Below, piece after piece: positions 51,624 to 58,887 of a DNA stretch of 64,000 nt. Location of the stretch: assembly GCA_000511875.1 (NCBI GenBank), contig AZIN01000001.1:372001-436000 (forward strand), read 5' to 3'. Position numbers and translations under genes: made by a program. Under the pieces are notes generated by a model. The model was not told where the DNA came from, searched no databases, and saw only the letters and a program-made list of their open reading frames with translations. How positions within the stretch are numbered: position 1 is the stretch's first letter; the number at the start of each line of letters is the position of its first letter. Source of the DNA: Gammaproteobacteria bacterium MOLA455. Its GTDB lineage: Bacteria; Pseudomonadota; Gammaproteobacteria; Pseudomonadales; Porticoccaceae.

Positions 51624-52868
51624 ATGAACTTTGTGCCCTACGCTATTCCGGTCTTCCTGATGATGATTGTGCTCGAGATCGGTTATGGCCTGCTCAAAGG
51701 CAACAACACCTACAGAGTCAACGACAGCATTAACAGCCTGAGCATGGGTCTGCTGAGCACATTGAGCAAATTTGTTTTTCTCAATATTGGCGCACTGGTT
51801 TTTGCTAAAATTTCCCAACAATATGCCATCTGGACTTTCGATATAAACTCTCTGGGCCACTGGCTGCTGGCCATACTGCTGTATGATTTTCTCTACTACT
51901 GGTTTCACCGCATTAGCCATGAGCGCCAGTTTTTCTGGGGTTCCCATGTGGTCCATCACCAGAGCGAGGACTACAACCTGAGCACGGCCCTGCGTCAAAC
52001 CAGTACCAGCTTTTTAACCACCTGGGTCTTTTATATTCCCTGTTTCTTTTTAGGCATGCCGATCAGCATGTTTGTCAGTATTGCCAGCGCTCATCTTATC
52101 TATCAGTTCTGGGTGCATACTCAACATATTCCCAAGCTGGGAATGTTTGAATGGTTTATGGTAAGCCCCTCCAATCATCGCGTGCACCATGCGCAGAACG
52201 CTGACTACATTGATAAAAATTATGGCGGCCTGTTGATTATTTGGGATCGACTGTTTGGCACCTTTAAGGCAGAAGACGAAAAGCAACAAGCGATTTATGG
52301 TATCCGTGTGCCACTGCAAAGCTGGAACCCCATTTGGGCGAATCTGCATATCTTTGCCGGTATGCTTCGGGATATATGGCACACCTACTTCTGGTCCGAT
52401 AAGCTTCGCGTGCTCTGGTCAAAAACTGGCTGGCATCCACAAGATATGATCGAGCGCTTTCCCCAACAGAAATCCAATTTAAAGCAGTTTGAAAAATACG
52501 ACCCTCAGCGCAGCAGTTTTGTGAATGGCGGGATTATCCTGCAGTACCTGCTACTCGCGGCATTACACTTTTGGAGTTCAGGGAAAAGCACAGTGCTCTC
52601 TTCGACTCTGATGTGGGCGCTAGTGCTTGCCCAGGTGGCCATATTAGTTGTGATAGGTGCGGTACTGGATGGCAAGGCCTATGCTCGGTCACTCGAATAC
52701 GTTCGCCTGCTAGCCTTGTCGTCGATGCTGTGGTTAAGCTACTCAGCAGGTTTAATCAGTGCGCAGTGGTTGAGCTGGGGAGTTGGCTATTTAATTGCCA
52801 GTGGTATTTTGATGCAGGTTTGTATCAACCCGAGGATAGAACATTCTTCACGCCAGTCCCTAGGATAA
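51624..52868 (+). CDS. Sterol desaturase / fatty acid hydroxylase family membrane protein
   Basis: A 414-residue integral membrane diiron enzyme. The histidine boxes are visible: WFHRISHE, GSHVVHHQSEDYN and SPSNHRVHHAQN, the eight-His signature of the superfamily, with a following NYGGLLIIWDRLFGTF. Several helices flank them and a C-terminal four-helix region is present, similar in layout to alkylglycerol-monooxygenase-like bacterial proteins. Likely a lipid hydroxylase; substrate unknown. AAGGA precedes the ATG. It follows the aminotransferase by 30 bp, suggesting co-expression, though no shared pathway is obvious. Confidence 0.85.
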   Translation: MNFVPYAIPVFLMMIVLEIGYGLLKGNNTYRVNDSINSLSMGLLSTLSKFVFLNIGALVFAKISQQYAIWTFDINSLGHWLLAILLYDFLYYWFHRISHERQFFWGSHVVHHQSEDYNLSTALRQTSTSFLTTWVFYIPCFFLGMPISMFVSIASAHLIYQFWVHTQHIPKLGMFEWFMVSPSNHRVHHAQNADYIDKNYGGLLIIWDRLFGTFKAEDEKQQAIYGIRVPLQSWNPIWANLHIFAGMLRDIWHTYFWSDKLRVLWSKTGWHPQDMIERFPQQKSNLKQFEKYDPQRSSFVNGGIILQYLLLAALHFWSSGKSTVLSSTLMWALVLAQVAILVVIGAVLDGKAYARSLEYVRLLALSSMLWLSYSAGLISAQWLSWGVGYLIASGILMQVCINPRIEHSSRQSLG

Positions 52869-52951
52869 TTTTGCGAGCTCAAGATAGCTGACAGCCTCTC
52901 GTTGACGCTATTGCCAGAATTCATCCTGATATACCGGCACCTCATGTAATA

Positions 52952-52980
52952 GGTTGCGGTTAAATCCCTTAACCGCAACC
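52952..52980. terminator. Hairpin between the desaturase and katG
   Basis: GGTTGCGGTTAA-ATCCC-TTAACCGCAACC is a perfect 12-bp stem between convergent genes. T-tracts are short and interrupted (CATTATT), so efficiency is uncertain. Confidence 0.45.
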
Positions 52981-53001
52981 CATTATTAAACATGGTTTAT
53001 A

Positions 53002-55269
53002 TTATCGATCTAAATTCATCACTTTAGTCCATGCTTTAACAAAATCGTCTACAAACTTTTGTGTGGACGTGTCATAAGCATATACCTCAGCCACTGCTCG
53101 CAATTCTGAGCTAGATCCAAAGATTAAATCCACAGAGGTAGCAGTCCATTTAGGTTGTCCCGTCTTGCGGTCTACACCGTCATATGTACCAATAGTTTCT
53201 GCTTTTTTCCACATGGTTGACATATCTAACAAGTTAACAAAAAAGTCATTGCTTAATGTGCCAGGCTTATCCGTCAACACACCGTGTGCAGTTTGACCAT
53301 AATTAGCGTTCAAGACTCGTAACCCACCCACTAACACTGTCATTTCTGGCACACTTAAATTTAACTGATCAGCTTTATCAACCAACATTTCTGTGGGTGA
53401 TTTGTAGCTGTCTGACGAGTTAAAAAAGTTACGGAAACCATCTGAACGTAACTCAAGAAAACTAAATGAGTTCACATCAGTTTGTGCTTGAGTCGCATCA
53501 CCTCTGCCCGGCGTAAAAGGTACAGTCACATCAAACCCTGCATCTTTTGCTGCTTTCTCGATAGCAGCTGCACCGCCCAATACAATTAAATCGGCTAACG
53601 ACACTTTGTCACTGTTAAACAAACCGCTAGAGGCATCATCTTGAATATCTTTTAAGACTTTCAATACTTTTGCCAGCTCAGCCGGATTGTTCACCTCCCA
53701 ATCCTTTTGTGGAGCAAGAGCGATCCGCGCTCCATCAGCACCACCACGCATATCTGAGTCACGATAACTTGCGGCAGAAGCCCACGCCACGCGCACCAGT
53801 TCTGCGGTTGTCAGCCCAGAATCCAAGATTTTAGCTTTAAGCTCTTTCACAGCGTCAGCATCAATATTTGATCGGCTATCTGGTGAAATAGGGTCTTGCC
53901 AAATATGAATATCGCTTGGCACGTCGTTACCAAGGAAATTACGTGGTGGGCCCATATCTCTGTGAGTGAGCTTGTACCACGCTTTCGCAAACGCTAAACG
54001 ATACTCTTCAGGATCTGCTAAAAACCTCTCAGCAATTTTTTTGTACTCTGGGTCAAACTTCAACGCCAAATCCGCGGTAGTCATGACAGGTGCGTGAAAT
54101 TTTCCTTTAATGTGTGCATCAGGCACCACGTTTTGCATAGACGCATCAGTGGGTATCCACTGAATAGCACCGGCAGGACTGCGTGTTTGCTTCCAATCAA
54201 AGGTCAACAAGTTACTTAGATACAAAGATGTCCAGCGTGTGGGAGCTTGGGTCCATGCACCTTCAAGTCCACTGGTAGTTGTATCTTCTGAGTGTCCCTT
54301 ACCACATTTATTTTTCCAACCAAAACCCTGTTCTTCAACGCCTTCTGCAGCTGGCTCTGGCCCTACACATTCACTAGGTTTATGTGCACCGTGCATTTTT
54401 CCAAATGTATGTCCCCCGGCAATAAGGGCCAATGTTTCTTCATCATTCATAGCCATACGCGCAAATGTCGTACGGATATTTTTGGCCGAGCCTAATGGGT
54501 CAGGTACGCCTTTTGGACCTTCTGGGTTCACGTAAATTAAGCCCATATGTGCGGCACCCAATGGACGCTGTAACTTACCGTCTCGGTCTTCACGATCACT
54601 GGCAAGCATTTCTATTTCTGGTCCCCAATAAACTAGATCAGGCTCCCAGTCATCGGCGCGGCCACCAGCAAAACCATAGGTTTGAAAGCCCATATTATCT
54701 AAGGCCACATTACCCGCCAGTACCATCAAATCAGACCATGAAAGTGCTTCACCATATTTTTGCTTGATGGGCCACAAAAGACGTCTTGCTTTATCTAGGT
54801 TGCCGTTATCCGGCCAGCTGTTTAGTGGCTCAAATCGTTGCTGACCACCACCTGCGCCACCACGTCCATCCAAGGTGCGGTAGGTGCCTGCACTATGCCA
54901 GGTCATACGAATAAAAAATGGCCCGTAATTACCATAATCAGAGGGCCACCAGTCTTGTGACGTAGTGAGTAAAGCATCGATATCTTTTTTAGCTGCGTCT
55001 AAATCAAGCTTGCTGAATGCCTCGGCATAATCAAACTCATCGCCATACGGATTCGACTCAGCACCCTGATCCCTAAGAGCAGATAAATCGAGTAGATCTG
55101 GCCACCAAAATTGATTGGACTTTAGCTGACCTTCTTTAACATGTCCTGTTCCCACAGCACCTTTAGGTTTGGTCATTTCAGCGGTTTCAGCAGAAGCAGT
55201 GCCTGCCATTAACGCTAAACTGACCAAGCCAGCTATAGTTGATTTTAAGAATATATGTTGTCTGTTCAT
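53002..55269 (-). CDS. katG: Catalase-peroxidase with export signal
   Basis: A 755-residue KatG that destroys hydrogen peroxide. Residues 1-27 are a clear signal peptide ([17 protein letters not shown] then cleavage), so this is the periplasmic, KatP-like type. The distal site is Arg121-Trp124-His125 in [12 protein letters not shown]; the proximal heme His lies in [14 protein letters not shown]; Tyr and Met of the Met-Tyr-Trp adduct are in [10 protein letters not shown] and ARMAMNDEE. The C-terminal half is the degenerate second peroxidase domain. GGAG is 9 nt before the ATG. The gene is visibly AT-richer than its neighbours. Its leader contains a broken ahpC 5' end. Confidence 0.95.
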   Translation of the reverse strand: MNRQHIFLKSTIAGLVSLALMAGTASAETAEMTKPKGAVGTGHVKEGQLKSNQFWWPDLLDLSALRDQGAESNPYGDEFDYAEAFSKLDLDAAKKDIDALLTTSQDWWPSDYGNYGPFFIRMTWHSAGTYRTLDGRGGAGGGQQRFEPLNSWPDNGNLDKARRLLWPIKQKYGEALSWSDLMVLAGNVALDNMGFQTYGFAGGRADDWEPDLVYWGPEIEMLASDREDRDGKLQRPLGAAHMGLIYVNPEGPKGVPDPLGSAKNIRTTFARMAMNDEETLALIAGGHTFGKMHGAHKPSECVGPEPAAEGVEEQGFGWKNKCGKGHSEDTTTSGLEGAWTQAPTRWTSLYLSNLLTFDWKQTRSPAGAIQWIPTDASMQNVVPDAHIKGKFHAPVMTTADLALKFDPEYKKIAERFLADPEEYRLAFAKAWYKLTHRDMGPPRNFLGNDVPSDIHIWQDPISPDSRSNIDADAVKELKAKILDSGLTTAELVRVAWASAASYRDSDMRGGADGARIALAPQKDWEVNNPAELAKVLKVLKDIQDDASSGLFNSDKVSLADLIVLGGAAAIEKAAKDAGFDVTVPFTPGRGDATQAQTDVNSFSFLELRSDGFRNFFNSSDSYKSPTEMLVDKADQLNLSVPEMTVLVGGLRVLNANYGQTAHGVLTDKPGTLSNDFFVNLLDMSTMWKKAETIGTYDGVDRKTGQPKWTATSVDLIFGSSSELRAVAEVYAYDTSTQKFVDDFVKAWTKVMNLDR

Positions 55270-55406
55270 TTTTTGTTACTCCATAGACTGAAAGAAGAAT
55301 AAATACTGACCACTTGCCGGCAATATCTTTTTCTGAGACTTCAATAAATTCGCCTGCTTTTAAAGCAGCCATTGAAGGGATTAACTTGTGTGCTAATTAG
55401 TGCCAT
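55270..55406 (-). pseudogene. ahpC: 5' relic of ahpC fused to the katG leader
   Basis: From the ATG at 55406 the minus strand encodes MALISTQVNPFN; after an apparent one-base G insertion, the next frame reads AALKAGEFIEVSEKDIAGKW then SVF. Together this is the first about 36 residues of an alkyl hydroperoxide reductase AhpC (E. coli form: ...FIEITEKDTEGRWSVF). It then stops and the katG ribosome binding site begins. A perfect AGGAG lies 6 nt before the ATG, so the old ahpC translation start is intact. Without the insertion the two frames join exactly. The first frame ends after 21 codons at 55341. Confidence 0.8.
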
Positions 55407-55730
55407 GGTGCTCTCCTACTTAAAAGTAGTGTTGTTGAGTTAGCAGCCAGTAAACGTCCTGAACGCACTGTTGCCTAATCTCTGCTAGCAATATAGGCGG
55501 AATAAGTCATTCGGCAAAGTTGATTGTTTTTATCTTTATATTCTATTTAATAGATTGATGAAGCGGGATCAAAATGTGCCGACAAACAAACAATGACTTC
55601 TTTGGGCTACTGTGAAAAGTGGGGACTTGGCGTTTTGGTGTGACTTTTAATCCCACCTGCCTATCAAATCAGGTATTTTCGGGTATAATCGGGTACGGCG
55701 TTTTACAGACAGGAGCGGCCAGAAGCTGAA
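55407..55730. promoter_or_regulatory. katG/Fic divergent intergenic region
   Basis: This gap holds the probable katG promoter (55490-55517) and the Fic-gene promoter region. An AT-rich block at about 55520-55560 contains CTATTTAATAG, half-site-like for OxyR but wrongly spaced. TATAAT at 55684-55689, with CGGGTA on each side, may be the -10 box of the Fic gene; its -35 is poor. Confidence 0.4.
55490..55517 (-). promoter_or_regulatory. Candidate sigma70 promoter for katG, inherited from ahpC
   Basis: On the minus strand TTGCCG (55517-55512), a 16-nt spacer and TATATT (55495-55490), about 80 nt upstream of the ahpC-type ribosome binding site. It is the best promoter match in the region. Confidence 0.45.
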
Positions 55731-56813
55731 ATGAAAGAACCGAAAATTGCCATTAATCACGAACTGTTGCAGCTTATTGCAGAATTGGATGAGTTCAAAG
55801 GTAAGTGGGAACTACTCAAAACAATGTCACCCGACCGGCTTCAGCAGCTGCGCAAGGTCGCGACTATTGAAAGTATTGGCTCGTCCACACGGATTGAAGG
55901 CGCAAAGCTGACAGATATCCAAGTAGAGACGCTACTAGCTAACCTAACATCCAGCTCATTTAAAACTCGCGATGAGCAGGAAGTGGCCGGTTATGCCGAA
56001 GCCATGGATATGGTATTCCAGGCTTATGAAGATTTGCACATCACTGAAAATCATATCCGGCAATTACACCAGGTATTATTAAGGCACAGCACCAAAGACG
56101 CAGGCCATCGGGGTACTTACAAAACACTTTCCAATCAGGTTATCGCCGTGGATGAACAGGGTGTAGAAATCGGTATTATTTTCGAAACCACAACGCCATT
56201 TGATACCCCAAGGGAAATGGAAGAACTGGTTAGGTGGACAAGCAAAGCCATTGACGAAGCATCAATGCATCCCTTGCTAATTATCGCGATATTTAACGTG
56301 GTTTTTCTTGCTATTCACCCTTTCCAGGATGGTAACGGAAGGCTATCTCGTATCCTGATAACACTGATGCTGTTGCGTGGCGGTTATGACTATGTCCCTT
56401 ATGCGTCGCTGGAAAGCATTGTTGAAGAAAACAAAGACCTCTATTACAAGGCCCTAAGGCGCACACAGACGACCTTAAAAACTGAAATGATAGACTGGCA
56501 ACCCTGGCTTGGTTTTTTCCTGCGTTGCTTAAAAAAACAAAAGAGTAACCTTTCCAAAAAATTAGAAAAAGAGCAGTTGGGTAGAGGACGGCTGGAGAAT
56601 GGTCAACCACAAACAAATGACAATACGGACTTACCCACCTTGTCTGTTCAGGTGCTGGGGTTGTTTAGTAAAAATGATCGGCTCACCATTGCTGAAATGG
56701 TTGAATTAACCGGAGCAAACCAGAATACGCTTAAAGTTAGATTGCGGGAGTTGGTGAATGCAGGGCGACTTCAGCGGTATGGTAAAGGGCGAGCAACATG
56801 GTATAGCCGTTAA
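55731..56813 (+). CDS. Fic family AMP-transferase (Fido domain) with winged-helix C-terminus
   Basis: A 360-residue Fic protein expected to transfer AMP to a target protein's hydroxyl group. The catalytic motif HPFQDGNGRLSR (196-207) is complete. Upstream, the inhibitory-helix motif S52-TRI-E56-G57 matches the S/TxxxE(G/N) autoinhibition signature, placing it with class II (self-inhibited) Fic proteins, so no separate antitoxin is needed. A Fic N-terminal domain precedes (residues about 5-90), and residues about 300-360 (LTIAEMVELTGANQNTLKVR) form a helix-turn-helix. Target unknown. AT-rich and beside a tRNA gene, it may be mobile DNA. Confidence 0.88.
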   Translation: MKEPKIAINHELLQLIAELDEFKGKWELLKTMSPDRLQQLRKVATIESIGSSTRIEGAKLTDIQVETLLANLTSSSFKTRDEQEVAGYAEAMDMVFQAYEDLHITENHIRQLHQVLLRHSTKDAGHRGTYKTLSNQVIAVDEQGVEIGIIFETTTPFDTPREMEELVRWTSKAIDEASMHPLLIIAIFNVVFLAIHPFQDGNGRLSRILITLMLLRGGYDYVPYASLESIVEENKDLYYKALRRTQTTLKTEMIDWQPWLGFFLRCLKKQKSNLSKKLEKEQLGRGRLENGQPQTNDNTDLPTLSVQVLGLFSKNDRLTIAEMVELTGANQNTLKVRLRELVNAGRLQRYGKGRATWYSR

Positions 56814-57056
56814 TTAATTGAATCTTGAGTGTTTATTTATAGTTATGACGCACCTTGAGCAATTGGCTTGTGTGTTACTCAAGACTAAATAGCAAGCCCT
56901 CCGTCTCTCTGAACGGTTTTGAAATTTAAGGTGTTATTGTGAAAAATCGTGACTTATTTGAAACAGCATGATGAACGAAACCATCTCTTAAATCAGGCCG
57001 CGAACGGTCCGACTATCTTTGACGATATACAATAGGATGTTGCTGGAGAGTGTAAA

Positions 57057-57143
57057 TGGTGCCCGGGGTCGGACTTGAACCGACACGGTGTTGCCACCGA
57101 GGGATTTTAAGTCCCTTGCGTCTACCAATTTCGCCACCCGGGC
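57057..57143 (-). tRNA. tRNA-Leu (anticodon TAA)
   Basis: The minus strand folds as an 87-nt type II tRNA: acceptor GCCCGGG/CCCGGGC, D-arm TGGCGAAATTGGTAGACG, anticodon arm GGGAC-TTAAAAT-CCC with anticodon TAA, a long variable arm, T-arm GTCGGTTCAAGTCCGAC and an encoded CCA end. It is the leuZ equivalent of the uvrC-pgsA-tRNA cluster. Confidence 0.95.
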
Positions 57144-57167
57144 ATGATACTAGGTGGGCTTTCAAAC
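57119..57167. repeat. 49-bp direct repeat, copy A (inside and upstream of tRNA-Leu)
   Basis: Exactly identical to 57263-57311, 144 bp away. It covers the first 25 nt of the tRNA plus 24 nt of 5' flank. Weaker similarity continues beyond the repeat on the flank side. Confidence 0.9.
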
Positions 57168-57262
57168 TTCTTTTCTGACTGATAATTCTACCAGTCTTTC
57201 AGACTGGACTTGCGGTCGCTTACGGCGTCCTGCCTCACGCGACACTCGAGCATCCTGCTCAT

Positions 57263-57311
57263 CGTCTACCAATTTCGCCACCCGGGCATGATACTAGGTG
57301 GGCTTTCAAAC
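57263..57311 (-). pseudogene. Broken second copy of the tRNA-Leu 5' end
   Basis: 57287-57263 on the minus strand is GCCCGGGTGGCGAAATTGGT plus AGACG, the first 25 nt of the tRNA-Leu, preceded by the same 24-nt flank. After it the sequence is unrelated (a GC-rich stretch with CCAGTC...GACTGG hairpin), so no complete tRNA can form. It looks like a tandem duplication with the interior lost. Confidence 0.8.
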
Positions 57312-57455
57312 ATCTTTTTAGCTGATACTGCTGCAAGCATTTCAAACCGATCATGCAATCGGCCGCTGCTGCCTGAGCGGGCGAAATTATACCTGATCAA
57401 AATCTCAAATGGGAAACAATAACGTGCTTTTTGGGCCTTATTTAGCTCCAGCCAT

Positions 57456-57947
57456 TTAAGCGTTGGCTTTGGACCTGCGCAGCCAGATTGCTTGGGCTAT
57501 TACACCGACCACATAGGTCACCGCAAAGGCCATATAGAAGCCAAGCAGTAAGGGGTCTTCGATGTCGCTTACCACTGGATCGTTGACTGGCAGGCGTCTC
57601 AGACCGTCGGTGATTGCGGGGATCATATGGAATAGAAACGTGGCTGAGTAACTAGCGGCCTGAAGATAGGGGGATAGACCGCCGACAATGCGTTTTTTTT
57701 CGGCGAGCCAGCCGACTATCACAGCGAGTAATGTGGCAACTGCTAGGGCGTGGGCTATATTGAAGCCGCCATTTTGGAATATGGTCAGTGCGGAGGTTGC
57801 GGTTATTAGAGTGGCGATCAGGTAGATCTGGCCCGATCTGGTGGTCGATTTAATGACCTTGTGTTTAGCTATGGTGTAGATGACTGTGGCGATGGACAGG
57901 ATGCCCAACAATGTGTGGAACCAACCTACTAATGTGATTTCTGCCAT
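57456..57947 (-). CDS. Small multi-pass membrane protein, unknown function
   Basis: A 163-residue very hydrophobic protein with about five transmembrane helices (near residues 7-25, 42-58, 66-82, 96-112, 135-155). The layout faintly resembles DUF2306-type proteins, but I do not recognise it. A loop, DGLRRLPVNDPVVSDIEDPL, lies between the last two helices. It lies between tRNA-Leu and tRNA-Cys, where E. coli has nothing, on the same strand as both. Confidence 0.7.
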   Translation of the reverse strand: MAEITLVGWFHTLLGILSIATVIYTIAKHKVIKSTTRSGQIYLIATLITATSALTIFQNGGFNIAHALAVATLLAVIVGWLAEKKRIVGGLSPYLQAASYSATFLFHMIPAITDGLRRLPVNDPVVSDIEDPLLLGFYMAFAVTYVVGVIAQAIWLRRSKANA

Positions 57948-58054
57948 GGCGTAATCTCTGCGTATTATTGTATTTTTCAGGAGCTTAGCAGATTTGGCGG
58001 GGGTTTGGGAAAACTATTGGCACTGGGTGGGCTAATTGATATGAAGCAGAGAAA

Positions 58055-58128
58055 TGGAGGCGCCGGTCGGAATCGAACCGACGATCGCGGAGTTGCAGTC
58101 CACTGCATTACCACTTTGCTACGGCGCC
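58055..58128 (-). tRNA. tRNA-Cys (anticodon GCA)
   Basis: On the minus strand a 74-nt tRNA: acceptor GGCGCCG/CGGCGCC, discriminator T and encoded CCA, anticodon arm with GGACTGCAACTCC (GCA), T-arm CGTCGGTTCGATTCCGACC. It lies downstream of pgsA, as cysT does in E. coli. Confidence 0.95.
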
Positions 58129-58245
58129 TTAAACTTTCTCTTTACTATTTTATACCCAGTCTCATCAGTCTGTTATTCGCTACTGCTTGAGAGGCCGCTA
58201 TTCTAGGCATTACCAGCAATAAATCAACTGATTATCGCCCGGATC

Positions 58246-58809
58246 TCACTTACTTGTGGTTGTGCCGCTCAATTGCGGCCAGGCGGCGCGCAGATAGTGG
58301 ATCATTGACCAGAGAGTTAGCGCCGCGGCGATATAAATCGCAATAAATCCGAGATTGGTGAGCAGTTCATTCTCCGGCTTGGCGGCAAGCAATACAGCGA
58401 TGGCAACCATCTGTACCCAGGTCTTCACTTTGCCGATCATGGCGACGGCGACAGTGCCGCTATAACCCATTTCAGCCATCCACTCGCGCAGTGCGGAGAT
58501 GACAATTTCACGGCCAATAATAATGATCGAGGCCACTGCAAACCAAGGACTTGCATGTACTTCAAGCAGCATCACCATGGCTGCTACCACAATCAACTTA
58601 TCGGCAACCGGATCTAGGAAGGCACCAAAAGGAGTGACCTGATCGTATTTGCGCGCCATATAGCCGTCCACCCAGTCAGTAGCTGCGGCCACACCAAACA
58701 CGGCAGCAGCAATCAGGTTGTGCCATTCCCATGAACTGTAATAGATAGCGATGAACACCGGTATTAAGCCAATGCGCAGCAGGGTCAATATATTAGGCAA
58801 ATTCCACAT
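58246..58809 (-). CDS. pgsA: CDP-diacylglycerol--glycerol-3-phosphate 3-phosphatidyltransferase
   Basis: Makes phosphatidylglycerol-phosphate in the inner membrane. The 187-residue protein begins MWNLPNILTLLRIGLIPVFI, the classic PgsA N-terminus, so the ATG at 58809 is used instead of the upstream start at 58884. The CDP-alcohol phosphotransferase motif is DWVDGYMARKYDQ followed by GAFLDPVADK. Several transmembrane helices are present. It follows uvrC on the same strand, a well-known gammaproteobacterial pair. Confidence 0.96.
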   Translation of the reverse strand: MWNLPNILTLLRIGLIPVFIAIYYSSWEWHNLIAAAVFGVAAATDWVDGYMARKYDQVTPFGAFLDPVADKLIVVAAMVMLLEVHASPWFAVASIIIIGREIVISALREWMAEMGYSGTVAVAMIGKVKTWVQMVAIAVLLAAKPENELLTNLGFIAIYIAAALTLWSMIHYLRAAWPQLSGTTTSK

Positions 58810-58887
58810 GTATTCGTCTTCTGTTAGCGGTGATGAGTTCGCGGCTCGATAGTCTAGATGGTCTAGATGGCGCTGCGAACTCAAAAG

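Noticed and set aside
55520-55560. OxyR binding site upstream of katG
   Set aside because: The AT-rich block contains CTAT and ATAG quartets, but not the four evenly spaced half-elements of an OxyR site; kept only as a possibility.
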